Below are positions 26,736 through 35,338 of a stretch of DNA of 64,000 bases, in pieces. Where the stretch lies: contig JAUMYN010000001.1 of the NCBI GenBank assembly GCA_030528625.1, forward strand, positions 124,001 to 188,000, read 5' to 3'. Numbering within the stretch: the stretch's first letter is position 1; each line of letters starts with the position of its first letter. Source of the DNA: Candidatus Saccharimonadota bacterium (lineage in GTDB: Bacteria > Patescibacteriota > Saccharimonadia > Saccharimonadales > Saccharimonadaceae). The translations under genes were made by a program, and so were the position numbers. Below the pieces are notes generated by a model. It was not told the origin of the DNA. It ran no database searches and saw only the letters and a list, made by a program, of their open reading frames with translations.

Positions 26736-28749
26736 GTTAGAACAGACCAGGCAGCGGATTGCTAAGCTCAGAGCGTTGATCGATGATTACCGCTATCACT
26801 ATCACGTGCTAGACGAATCAATTATGAGCGAGGCGGCGGCCGATAGCTTAAAACATGAATTAGCGCAGTTGGAAGAGCGATTCCCCGAACTGATTACGCC
26901 CGACAGTCCGACCCAACGGGTGGCCGGTCAGGCGTTGGATAAATTTACCAAAGTAACCCACCGAACACCGATGATTAGCCTCGGTGATGTGTTTGACCGC
27001 GCCGAAGTGGCCGCCTGGATGGAGCGGATGCAGCGGCTAATGCCCGAGGTGTCGGAGGAGTTCTTGTGCGACATCAAGATGGATGGGTTGGCCTGCGCGC
27101 TGACGTATGAGGACGGCGTGCTGGTACGGGCGGTGACGCGCGGCGACAGTCGGGTGGGTGAAGATGTAACCATGAATGTGCGCACTATTCAGAATGTGCC
27201 GCTGCGCCTTCGGGACAATCAAAAGTTTGCTCATTTTTTGCGCGGGCGAACCGAGGTGCGCGGTGAAATTGTCATGTACAAGGAGGATTTTGCGCAGCTT
27301 AATGAGCGTCGCCGTCAGGCGGGGCAGCCTGAGTTTGCTAATCCGCGCAACCTGGCAGCTGGCACTATTCGCCAGCTGGATCCGCGGGTGGTCGCCGAAC
27401 GGCCGCTGCATTTTGTGGGCTATGATATTTTGCGGGACAACCCAGACGATACGCCGACCGTTGCCTTTGGCTACGCGATGATGACCGAGCTGGGCTTTGA
27501 GACCAGTCGTTTGACGCAGGTGGCGCGCGGGCTGGACGAGGTGATGCAGTATATCACTCATCTTGATGCCTTGCGGGGCGAGCTGAAGTTCAACACGGAC
27601 GGCGCAGTGATCAAGCTAAACGACCGGGCGCAGTTTGCTGAGTTGGGGGTGGTGGGTAAGACGCCGCGGGCTGCGGTGGCCTATAAATTTGCTGCCGAAG
27701 AAGCTACGACGGTAGTGCGCGACATTGTGATTTCCATCGGTCGAACCGGCGCGGCTACCCCAGTGGCGGTGTTTGATCCGGTACAGGTGGCTGGCACGAC
27801 GGTGCAGCACGCCAGTCTGCATAACGCGGACGAAATTGCTCGGTTGGATGTGCGGCGCGGCGATACAGTGATTATTTACAAAGCGGGTGATATTATCCCG
27901 CAGGTGGAGCGGGTGCTTATCGAGTTGCGGCCAGACGGTACCAAGCCGATCGACTATCCAGCGGAGCTGGCCCGGCAATATCCGGAGCTGGAATTTGTGC
28001 GTCCTGTGGGCGAGGCGGTCTATCGCGTCAAGGGACTGACTGGCCCGCTGATTGTGAAGCGCGCTGTGCAGCACTTTGCTTCCAAGGGGGCGCTGGACAT
28101 TGATACCTTGGGCGAGAAAAATGTCGAGGCGCTGGTCGATGCCGGGCTGGTGGGCGATGTCGCGGACATCTACCTGTTGGAAAAAGCGCAGCTATTAGGC
28201 TTGGAGCGCTTTGCGGAGGTTTCGGCGCAGAAATTGCTCGACGCTATCGCTGTGAAGAAGCGTCCGCCGCTGGAAAAGTTTTTATTTGGCCTGGGAATTC
28301 GTCACGTTGGTGCGCAAACAGCGATTGATCTAGCCGGTCATTTTCAAAGTATGGAGAAGTTAGCGCAGGCGACCATGGATGAGCTGCGGGCGGTGGATGG
28401 TGTGGGCGAGATTGTCGCCGAGTCTATCATGGCGTGGTTTGCCGATGAGGATAATCTGGTGCTACTAGAGAAACTTACCCGCCTTGGTGTTACACCCCAG
28501 TTTGAGCAAAAAACAGGAGCATTGGTTGGCCAGAGTTTCGTTATCACCGGCACCTTGCGGTCGATGAGCCGCGACGTAGCGGCTGATAAAGTTCGTGCTT
28601 TGGGCGGCACCTTCCAAGCCAGCGTCGGCAAGGATACAACCTATCTGGTGGCTGGCGGTAAGGTCGGTGCCGGTAAACTCGCCAAGGCGCAGCAATACAG
28701 CACCAAAGTCATCGACGAGGCGCAGTTTTTGACATTGCTACAAACGTAA
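26728..28749 (+). CDS. ligA: NAD-dependent DNA ligase
   Basis: 673-residue LigA joining nicked DNA using NAD+. Adenylation domain with the catalytic Lys in CDIKMDGLA (KxDG), an OB fold, a zinc-finger-like region that reads YPELEFVRPVGEAVYRVKG and lacks the usual four-Cys set, helix-hairpin-helix repeats, and a C-terminal BRCT (SFVITGTLRSMSRDVAADKV). The missing zinc-finger cysteines are noteworthy. Start chosen at MLELEQTRQRIAKL, which matches family N-termini and overlaps the upstream gene by eight bases. Its use of NAD+ connects with the NAD-salvage locus at 32-38 kb. Confidence 0.95.
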   Translation: MLELEQTRQRIAKLRALIDDYRYHYHVLDESIMSEAAADSLKHELAQLEERFPELITPDSPTQRVAGQALDKFTKVTHRTPMISLGDVFDRAEVAAWMERMQRLMPEVSEEFLCDIKMDGLACALTYEDGVLVRAVTRGDSRVGEDVTMNVRTIQNVPLRLRDNQKFAHFLRGRTEVRGEIVMYKEDFAQLNERRRQAGQPEFANPRNLAAGTIRQLDPRVVAERPLHFVGYDILRDNPDDTPTVAFGYAMMTELGFETSRLTQVARGLDEVMQYITHLDALRGELKFNTDGAVIKLNDRAQFAELGVVGKTPRAAVAYKFAAEEATTVVRDIVISIGRTGAATPVAVFDPVQVAGTTVQHASLHNADEIARLDVRRGDTVIIYKAGDIIPQVERVLIELRPDGTKPIDYPAELARQYPELEFVRPVGEAVYRVKGLTGPLIVKRAVQHFASKGALDIDTLGEKNVEALVDAGLVGDVADIYLLEKAQLLGLERFAEVSAQKLLDAIAVKKRPPLEKFLFGLGIRHVGAQTAIDLAGHFQSMEKLAQATMDELRAVDGVGEIVAESIMAWFADEDNLVLLEKLTRLGVTPQFEQKTGALVGQSFVITGTLRSMSRDVAADKVRALGGTFQASVGKDTTYLVAGGKVGAGKLAKAQQYSTKVIDEAQFLTLLQT

Positions 28750-28750
28750 C

Positions 28751-29557
28751 TTACTCCTCCAACTTCGTAATGTAACGGTTAAACCCGCCCTCGCTGGCGA
28801 TGACCTGACCGGTGATCCATGACGAGTAGTCGCTTTGTAAAAAATGTACCAGCCGCGCTGCATCGTCTGGTATACCCCAGCGGCCAGCCGGAAAGAGCCG
28901 TGCCGCCGCCGCGTATGATGCATCGAACACATAGCCGGTATCAGTCGGGCCGGGATTGATACAATTGACCTGAATATTTGATGGAGCCAACGCTGCGGCA
29001 AGTTGTCGACATAGGCCGATTGTCGCGTCTTTTGAGACTGCGTAGGCGATTTCGTCAACCATAGGACCAAGGTACTGTCCGCTGGTGAACAAGGTGATGG
29101 CGCCGCGCCGTCCTTCGGGTAGCTGCGCCGCGAAAGCTTGTACCATGAGCATGGTTGCTTGGACATTAACCGTCAGATGGGCGCTAATATCTGCCGCAGT
29201 CCACTGGCCGATCGGCCGCTGGGTTGAATAGGCATGGTTGACCACCAGTCCGTCCAGCCTGCCGTGAATAGTACGTGCCGCGTTAATGATACTTTCAGGC
29301 TTACCGGCAGCGGCGAGGTCAGATGACGGTAGGCAATGCGCCGAATGCTGCTTAGTAGTTAATTCGGCTGCAAGCGACTGACCAAATGCTGCGGCTGCGT
29401 CCGGATAGCCAGACGTCTGGTCGTAAGTTGTGTTGCCATGAAATACGACGCTTGCTCCAGCGCGCACCAGGCGCTTGACGATGCCGGCACCAATGCCTCT
29501 CGGCCGGCTCACGCCCGTCACAAAAACAACTTTATCATGCAGTGACAATTCACTCAT
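28751..29557 (-). CDS. Short-chain dehydrogenase/reductase
   Basis: 268 residues with SDR landmarks: cofactor motif TGVSRPRGIGAG, the VNHAYS strand end in place of NNAG, the catalytic-type YAVSK segment (YxxxK), and a C-terminal INPGPTDTGYV. The family oxidises or reduces alcohols/ketones with NAD(P)(H); the substrate is unknown. The ATG is preceded on the minus strand by AGGAGGAT and belongs to a leadered transcript. Convergent with ligA. Confidence 0.85.
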   Translation of the reverse strand: MSELSLHDKVVFVTGVSRPRGIGAGIVKRLVRAGASVVFHGNTTYDQTSGYPDAAAAFGQSLAAELTTKQHSAHCLPSSDLAAAGKPESIINAARTIHGRLDGLVVNHAYSTQRPIGQWTAADISAHLTVNVQATMLMVQAFAAQLPEGRRGAITLFTSGQYLGPMVDEIAYAVSKDATIGLCRQLAAALAPSNIQVNCINPGPTDTGYVFDASYAAAARLFPAGRWGIPDDAARLVHFLQSDYSSWITGQVIASEGGFNRYITKLEE

Positions 29558-29670
29558 AAATATCCTCCTCAAGTGGTGAAGTAATGACATGTGATAATGA
29601 AGGAGGATGTGTTACATACTCCCAGTATACCAGATTTGCGCATATCATCGAAATGCGCCATACTGTCTAT

Positions 29671-30039
29671 ATGCCCATGAATCTTTATATCGCAGGAAAA
29701 AACCTTGTTCGTGCGTCGCGCGTCGGTGAAAAGTTACAGCGTGCCGGATATACCATCCCGTATAATTGGTATGACAACTATACCGATGATGAAACAAATC
29801 TCAGTCCAGCTGATGAGGTCGCAGCAATCCGCGCAGCGGATGCACTGATTTATCTCTGGGAGGCCGACCAGGAGAGTGCGCGTTACGAAGCCGGCATGGC
29901 GATAGCGCTCGAAAAACCAATCATAGTCGTCCATAAGGCCCCGAGCTGGTTTTTGCAGTTACCACAAGTTCGGGCGGTGGCGAGTGATGATGAGATTATG
30001 GGTGCGCTTGCGGTGCTGCGCCAGGAGCTGCTTTCATGA
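29671..30039 (+). CDS. Nucleoside 2-deoxyribosyltransferase-like protein
   Basis: 122 residues beginning MPMNLYIAGKN, a Rossmann-type start. Later segments ADALIYLWEADQESARYEAG and MAIALEKPIIVV follow the family pattern (Asp/Glu near the Glu that attacks the sugar). Start selected because CATACT ends six bases before the ATG. The stop overlaps the next gene as ATGA. With the neighbouring pyrophosphatases it suggests deoxynucleotide salvage or sanitation. Related to the gene at 8.8 kb. Confidence 0.65.
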   Translation: MPMNLYIAGKNLVRASRVGEKLQRAGYTIPYNWYDNYTDDETNLSPADEVAAIRAADALIYLWEADQESARYEAGMAIALEKPIIVVHKAPSWFLQLPQVRAVASDDEIMGALAVLRQELLS

Positions 30040-30992
30040 TTCGCTTCTACCTCAAAAAACTAGTCCGAGATAAGGTAATTGACAAATGTCTGAGCGACCC
30101 CGAGGTACTCCATTCTTCGTATCGCACATTGGATGATCAGGCGTTTCGCTTTGAACTGCGCCGCAAGCTGCATGAAGAGGCGGACGAAATTCCACTGGAT
30201 GACACTGACCGTGCGGTGGTGCTTGAAGAGCTGGCTGATACGCAGGAGGTACTTGATGCGTTGCGGCAGAGTTTTGGGTTTTCCGAGGACGAACTATGCC
30301 GGGCGATGGAGCAAAAGCGACGCGACAAAGGCGGTTTTACCAAGCGACACTATATTGAGTACCATGACTTGGCAGATGATAGTCAGTGGGTAACGTTATT
30401 TCGCGCCCAACCGGAAAAATATCGCGAAGAGAGGGCGTGCGAGCTGCCGCTGTTCATCACTGGTAATCAACACAAGGCCGATTATCTTTCACAGCTACTC
30501 GATATTCCGCTACAGCACCAAAAACTGTCGCTCGATGAAATCCAATCGACCAGCCTCGAAGAAATTGTCGAACACAAGGTACGTCAGGCATACGAGGCGG
30601 TAAAGCGGCCGGTGCTGGTGGAGGACACGGCGCTCTGCTTGACGGGGCTGCACGGGCTGCCTGGTCCGTTCATCAAGTTTTTTCTTGAGGCGCCCGACGG
30701 CCTTGAGGCGCTTTGCCGTATGGCGGATGGGATCGCGACGCGTCAAGCGCACACTGCCTGCGTGTTTGGTTACTATGACGGTCATGAGATCAAGCTATTT
30801 CGTGGTGGCATGCCCGGTAGTATCGCTGAGTCGCCGCGGGGGAGCGGCGGCTATGGCTGGGATAAAATTTTTTGTCCCGATGGCTATGGTGGCCGCACGC
30901 GGGCTGAATTGAACAGAGAAGAAGACCACGCCACCTATGTCGCCACCAAACCAATCGCTAAACTGCGCGCTTTCTTGCAAAACCGCGTATAA
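30036..30992 (+). CDS. MazG-like/Ham1 fusion: two NTP pyrophosphatase domains
   Basis: 318 residues, apparently a fusion. The N-terminal part (about 1-115) resembles the all-alpha MazG/HisE-like pyrophosphohydrolases: YLKKLVRDKVIDK, KLHEEADEIPLD, and LEELADTQEVLDALRQSFG with the expected acidic spacing. The C-terminal part (about 138-315) is a Ham1/RdgB-type purine NTP pyrophosphatase: FITGNQHKADYL, VEDTALCLTGLHGLPGPFIK, and SGGYGWDKIFCP. Both families hydrolyse NTPs to NMPs plus pyrophosphate, removing non-canonical nucleotides. Coupled to the previous gene by a four-base overlap. The frame is continuous. Confidence 0.82.
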   Translation: MIRFYLKKLVRDKVIDKCLSDPEVLHSSYRTLDDQAFRFELRRKLHEEADEIPLDDTDRAVVLEELADTQEVLDALRQSFGFSEDELCRAMEQKRRDKGGFTKRHYIEYHDLADDSQWVTLFRAQPEKYREERACELPLFITGNQHKADYLSQLLDIPLQHQKLSLDEIQSTSLEEIVEHKVRQAYEAVKRPVLVEDTALCLTGLHGLPGPFIKFFLEAPDGLEALCRMADGIATRQAHTACVFGYYDGHEIKLFRGGMPGSIAESPRGSGGYGWDKIFCPDGYGGRTRAELNREEDHATYVATKPIAKLRAFLQNRV

Positions 30993-31000
30993 TGTATCAT

Positions 31001-31570
31001 ATGAAGCAGCGTATTGCGTTTATCACGGGCAATCCCCGGAAAGCTGAAGAGGCGACGGCGGTGCTGGCGACATACGACGTTGCTGTTGAGATTATGGCGC
31101 TCGACATCGATGAGATTCAACATCACGACCCGCTGGAAATCACCAAAGCCAAAGCGCGCGCGGCGTATCAAAAAGCTAAGCGTCCGATTGTCGTTAACGA
31201 CGTCAGCTGGGAAATTCCGGCACTGAACGGCTTTCCGGGCGGCTACATGAAGGATGTCTGCCGGTGATTGTCAACTGAGGATTTTTTGGCGCTGATGCAA
31301 GACAAAGCCGATAAAACCATCATCGCTCACGACGTAGTAACGTATTATGACGGGAAAGATGTGCGACTATTTACCAGCAGGCAGTCAGGGTATTTCATCG
31401 ACCAGCCGCGTGGTAATGATACACATCCGCACCACTCGGTGATTGTTATGCGTGGTAACAACGGGCGAACTATTGCCGAAGTTGTGAATGCGCGCATGGC
31501 GGGCGAAGCGGTCGAAGTCGGTAATTACGAACATTGGCAAAAGTTTGGAGAGTGGTTTGCAGCACAGTAA
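31001..31570 (+). pseudogene. Ham1-like NTP pyrophosphatase, interrupted by in-frame UGA
   Basis: Second Ham1-like gene. It starts IAFITGNPRKAEEA seven bases after a TATAAT. The Ham1 pattern continues with VVNDVSWEIPALNGFPGGYM. At 31265-31267 the codon after DVCR is TGA, then the frame goes on LSTEDFLALMQDKADKTI to the end at 31570. A Trp is plausible at that position (TGG to TGA). The N-terminal fragment alone would lack the C-terminal half of the fold. It may be decaying because the fusion protein upstream covers the function. Confidence 0.82.
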
Positions 31571-31583
31571 TGATAAGCTTCGT

Positions 31584-31991
31584 ATGCTACTACAGGTTGG
31601 CGTAAAAGCACTTATTATAAATGACAAGGGGCAGTATTTATTCTTGCGTCGTAGCCTGCAAAAATATCCTGACCTCGATCAGCAGTGGGATATTCCTGGC
31701 GGTCGTATCAGCCCTGGCGAGGCGCTACCTAAGGCGCTTAGCCGTGAAGTAAAAGAAGAGACTGGCCTTGAGATTGTTGGCGAGCCACGACTTTTAGCGG
31801 CTCAGGATATATTTATTTTTGCTGCACAAAAGCATGTGGTTCGTTTAACGTATCAAGTGTCGGCGAGCGGTGACATCACTTTGAGCGATGAACACGATGA
31901 ATATCGCTGGATGGAGCTTGATCAGGCGTGCAGCCAGCCTGGACTTGATGAGTATGTACGGCGAGTTGTCGACGAGAGGCAGGCTGACTAG
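31584..31991 (+). CDS. NUDIX hydrolase
   Basis: 135 residues. Complete NUDIX box: GGRISPGEALPKALSREVKE followed by ETGLEI. The N-terminal strand VGVKALIINDKGQYLFLRR is typical of (d)NTP or nucleotide-sugar hydrolases. Start uncertain: ATG 31584 fits the fold and a TTG at 31557 is the alternative; neither has a clear ribosome site. Last member of the nucleotide sanitation cluster. Confidence 0.85.
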   Translation: MLLQVGVKALIINDKGQYLFLRRSLQKYPDLDQQWDIPGGRISPGEALPKALSREVKEETGLEIVGEPRLLAAQDIFIFAAQKHVVRLTYQVSASGDITLSDEHDEYRWMELDQACSQPGLDEYVRRVVDERQAD

Positions 31992-32040
31992 TTGATTCCT
32001 CGCGCTCGCAGCAGCCAGAATTGCCATACAGCCGCCTGGT

Positions 32041-32049
32041 TGCTATACT
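32041..32049 (+). promoter_or_regulatory. Extended -10 promoter of the seven-TM gene
   Basis: TGCTATACT with six bases to ATG 32056. Confidence 0.65.
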
Positions 32050-32055
32050 CTCCCT

Positions 32056-32805
32056 ATGCGTACAAATATGAAAGACTTACGACTTAGTTGCTTTTCACCG
32101 CCGGTGATGATTGCGACCTTTGCTATTGAAATGGTGCTGGCGGTGCATACGCTGTGGCGCTATAAACTAAATCCCGTATCGCGCGTGGCGACGGTGCTAC
32201 TGGTGTGTTTGGCGGCGTTTCAATTGGCGGAATACAATGTCTGTGAAGGTACGGTGTTGTTTGATAGTGCAGGCTGGGCGCGGCTTGGTCATGTGGCAAT
32301 TACGCTACTGCCGCCGCTGGGCATTCATCTGATTGCCCGCATGTCAGGCGATGCGCGTCGCTGGCCGGTGCTTGGCGCGTATGGACTGGGTGCGGTGTTC
32401 GTGTCGTATTTCTTGCTGGCAACGGGCGGTATTTCAGCCGGTGCTTGCCTCGGTAATTATGTGATTTTTGAGCAGGGTCACGGCACGGGTCTGTGGTATG
32501 GCGTGTATTACTACGGATTGTTATTTGCTGGTATCGGTTATGCCTATATGATGAGTCGTCAGGCTGCGCCGCATATTAAGCGTGCGCTGAAGGTGTTGAT
32601 CGTTGGCTACGCAGCGTTTATGGCGCCAACCACATTGGTGAATATCATTGATCCGTCAACAATTGCTGGCATTCCGTCAATTATGTGCGGTTTTGCGGTG
32701 ATTCTGGCGCTGATCCTGTCGGGCTTTGTGCTGCCAGAGTGGCATGGCGTGAGACGAGGGCGGTTGGCTGGTCGGAGGGCTGGCGCCCCAGAGCGCGCTG
32801 AATAA
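32056..32805 (+). CDS. Hypothetical seven-TM membrane protein
   Basis: 249 residues, seven hydrophobic segments from about 18 to 228, no soluble domain. The layout recalls the 7TM sensor regions of bacterial histidine kinases, but no kinase follows, so the function is open. The C-terminal tail (GVRRGRLAGRRAGAPERAE) is basic. The last 125 bases lie opposite the 3' end of the kinase-NUDIX gene, an overlap large enough that one stop codon may be secondary. Confidence 0.65.
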   Translation: MRTNMKDLRLSCFSPPVMIATFAIEMVLAVHTLWRYKLNPVSRVATVLLVCLAAFQLAEYNVCEGTVLFDSAGWARLGHVAITLLPPLGIHLIARMSGDARRWPVLGAYGLGAVFVSYFLLATGGISAGACLGNYVIFEQGHGTGLWYGVYYYGLLFAGIGYAYMMSRQAAPHIKRALKVLIVGYAAFMAPTTLVNIIDPSTIAGIPSIMCGFAVILALILSGFVLPEWHGVRRGRLAGRRAGAPERAE

Positions 32806-34123
32806 GCCAGTAATGCGAACCATATAACTCGTCGGGCGTGAGTGTGTTAATCGGCAGCCATGTGGCATTAGTGGCGTCATCACCGGCCTGTGCGGGTTGC
32901 GGCGCATCGACACGCCACAGGCAGGCGGTGGTGCTTGGCCAGGATTGCCTGGTGCTGCGTGGATCGGCGACGAGGCCGTGATAGATGAGGGTCGGCTCTT
33001 CGCTGGGTGCCAATAATCCCGTTTCTTCCTGTAGCTCACGCCGGGCGGCCGTTATGGCACCTTCGCTGTTATCAACAAACCCACCCGGCAGCGCCCACTG
33101 CCCGGTGTCGCGCCGCTGAATCATGAGAATGCGCGGCGTAGGCTCGTTGGTGATGAGTATTGCATCGGCAGTTGGATTGGCGCCGTCGTGCCACAGCTGC
33201 CCACGCCCTTCTGGTAGTTTGATAAGTATATCAAGCAGCGGAGAGGTACGCCGCAATAGTTCGCACGCGGCGATACTGGAGGCGATTTGCTGCTCGCGTA
33301 CGCGCGGGTCTGGGCCGGCAGGATAGGTGCTGTGCGCCAGCCAAAACCCAATGAGCAGCAGCGCGTGCACTGGATTAAAGCGCGCAAGATATGGCGCGAC
33401 ATCGTGGCCGTATTTATGTAAATCAATCAGCAGGGCGGTGTGGTCGGCGTCTACTAAGCCGGCGCTCGCCCAACTCCAATCCACTAAGCGTACGCCATGC
33501 TCCGCATGCCAAGCGATGTTTGATTGACGACAGTCGTGATGAGCTAGGTGAGTCGGCTCGGCAGTTTCTAATAGTGCTGCGATGTAGCGGTGCGCACCAA
33601 TGATCGCCCGCAGATCTGCCGCTGCATTACCGCCCATCGCGTCCAGATGCGCCATCACTGCCTCCTCTCGCGGCGCCATATCGCCCCAGCCCTCTTTCAG
33701 TAGTGTATCGTGTGAGGCGCGAATTTCTGGATGGTCAGCGGTAATATTCGGCAGGGCATCAAGCGCTGCAAAAGCATCATTGATATAGCGATCGGTGGCG
33801 TCATATGGCGCGCGCCACTGCCAGCCGTCATCGGGTCGCAGCGCCGCAAGTATAAGACAGTCCGCTGTCGCGTCATATGAATGTGCCGGCGTATACGGAT
33901 AGTTCTGTGCCGCCAGCTGGTCATACACCGCCGCCTCTTTTTCAAGATAGAGGCGTGCATGCCCGGTACGCTCGGGGTCGCAATTGGCGGTTGGCTGCCA
34001 TTGTTTAATAAACTGTCGCTCGCTGCCGCCGCCAACAATACACTTTCGATATGGCATATGGCCGCCGGTTACTTCTTGCGCCATATGTTCCATTGTAGCA
34101 CCGTTATGGGGTCTACGTTCCAT
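32681..34123 (-). CDS. APH-like kinase fused to a NUDIX domain
   Basis: 480 residues. The N-terminal ~310 resemble the aminoglycoside/choline kinase fold: catalytic loop LAHHDCRQSNIAW (HxDxxxxN) and metal motif VRLVDWSWASAG. The C-terminal domain carries an intact NUDIX box (GGFVDNSEGAITAARRELQE then ETG). The substrate is unknown; its place directly after pncB, three bases behind the pncB stop, suggests a phosphorylation/hydrolysis step in NAD or nucleoside salvage. A second start is possible: TGCTACAAT ends seven bases before ATG 34084. The final 35 residues look unstructured and overlap the convergent gene. Confidence 0.75.
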   Translation of the reverse strand: MERRPHNGATMEHMAQEVTGGHMPYRKCIVGGGSERQFIKQWQPTANCDPERTGHARLYLEKEAAVYDQLAAQNYPYTPAHSYDATADCLILAALRPDDGWQWRAPYDATDRYINDAFAALDALPNITADHPEIRASHDTLLKEGWGDMAPREEAVMAHLDAMGGNAAADLRAIIGAHRYIAALLETAEPTHLAHHDCRQSNIAWHAEHGVRLVDWSWASAGLVDADHTALLIDLHKYGHDVAPYLARFNPVHALLLIGFWLAHSTYPAGPDPRVREQQIASSIAACELLRRTSPLLDILIKLPEGRGQLWHDGANPTADAILITNEPTPRILMIQRRDTGQWALPGGFVDNSEGAITAARRELQEETGLLAPSEEPTLIYHGLVADPRSTRQSWPSTTACLWRVDAPQPAQAGDDATNATWLPINTLTPDELYGSHYWLIQRALGRQPSDQPTALVSRHATLAAQSPTGSAPESPQNRT

Positions 34124-34126
34124 GGG

Positions 34127-35338
34127 TTAGGCCGCCTCGCTATACTGCTCAAGGTGCGACAAATATCGCTGAATATCCTCCGGCGCGCCCATATGCTTGC
34201 CTGCATCGTCACTCAGCTTCACCGTACCGTGGCCATTGGCGCGTACCGCCTTGGCGACAATATTCATGCCCGGTAGTCCCATGTTATTGACCGCATTGCC
34301 GCCAATACCAAATGCTACATTGATCTGTCCGTCAAAATACTCAGCCAAACCAACCGCTTTTTCCGGCGTTAAGCTATTGCTGAAAAATAGCGTACGCATC
34401 AGTGGATTAATGCCGCGGCGCCCCAGCGCCTGAATAATCCGCCGACCAATCACCCGCTCGTCGCCCGAATCAATACGGTAACTCTGCACGGCGTCATACT
34501 GCTCCGGCGTCATGGCTGAGAGCGTAAAATCAGTAGTAAAAGTATCAGTCAGCGCCACTGGCATACTCGGGAACCGCTCGAGCCAATCATCAATCACGCG
34601 CAACTGGCCATTCACCGCCACGCCGCCGCGCTCCTCCTCCAGTGCCGCATACACCATGGCTAGCTCATGCGCATTAGTGCCGACCGCTGGCACGCCGTAC
34701 TTCGCCGCCAAATGAGGGTTTGATGTGCCGAGGAAATTTTCCGGGCATTCAGTCACGAACCGCTCCACGGCATGATCTTGCCACTCGCTGCTAAACCGCC
34801 GCCGCGTGCCAAATTCAGCAAATTTGACTTGCGGGTGGTTACGCAACAGGGAAATCATATCACTCAGGCGCCGGTCTCCTTTATTCCATACTTCACTCAT
34901 CGTCAGCCCGACTGATCCCATCAGTCGTGGATAGTAAAGCTCTGGCAATGTTGCCAGCATGGGGATTTCCCACAGTGATGTATCATTCCATCGGCCAGTG
35001 GTTTCCGCTGTTAAGTCGTTATTCGCCGGATCAAGACTGACAGTGATTTCTGGTAGCTGCATATTCTCAAGATAAGTCAAAAACTCCTCGGAGTAATCTT
35101 TGCCTTCTTGACGCCGCAGCTGTTCAATTTCGTTCGGCGTGATGCGCAGAGTGCGGCGCAACTCGTCGTAGCGCTCCTGCAACTCTTCGGGCGCAATGTG
35201 ATTCGCCAGCCGCATAGTGTCGGCCTTGCGATTGGTTAGCCAAAAAGTCACCTCGGCGTCAGGCTCTTGATCGTGAATCAGTTGCCCCATGGGAAACTTA
35301 TATTGATCTTGATAGTCGGTAAAACGCGTAGTTTCCAT
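34127..35338 (-). CDS. pncB: Nicotinate phosphoribosyltransferase
   Basis: 403 residues. Makes nicotinate mononucleotide from nicotinate and PRPP, the committed Preiss-Handler step. Recognisable segments: TDYQDQYKFPMGQLI at the N-terminus, FAEFGTRRRFS, GTSNPHLAAKYGVPAVGTNA, and TDTFTTDF. The ATG follows the pncA stop directly, so they form one operon. pncA supplies the nicotinate. Confidence 0.95.
   Translation of the reverse strand: METTRFTDYQDQYKFPMGQLIHDQEPDAEVTFWLTNRKADTMRLANHIAPEELQERYDELRRTLRITPNEIEQLRRQEGKDYSEEFLTYLENMQLPEITVSLDPANNDLTAETTGRWNDTSLWEIPMLATLPELYYPRLMGSVGLTMSEVWNKGDRRLSDMISLLRNHPQVKFAEFGTRRRFSSEWQDHAVERFVTECPENFLGTSNPHLAAKYGVPAVGTNAHELAMVYAALEEERGGVAVNGQLRVIDDWLERFPSMPVALTDTFTTDFTLSAMTPEQYDAVQSYRIDSGDERVIGRRIIQALGRRGINPLMRTLFFSNSLTPEKAVGLAEYFDGQINVAFGIGGNAVNNMGLPGMNIVAKAVRANGHGTVKLSDDAGKHMGAPEDIQRYLSHLEQYSEAA

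Noticed and set aside
10697-31570. Genetic-code reassignment to explain the in-frame UAG and UGA codons
   Set aside because: Many genes end at TAG or TGA exactly where the family should end (for example uvrA at TAG, the XRE gene and pheT at TGA), and the only suppressor-relevant tRNA seen, tRNA-Gln, has anticodon CUG. Isolated nonsense mutations or sequence errors are simpler.
33123-33788. Open frames on the plus strand within the kinase-NUDIX gene
   Set aside because: They are GC-skew shadows without motifs or start signals; the minus-strand protein has clear kinase and NUDIX motifs.
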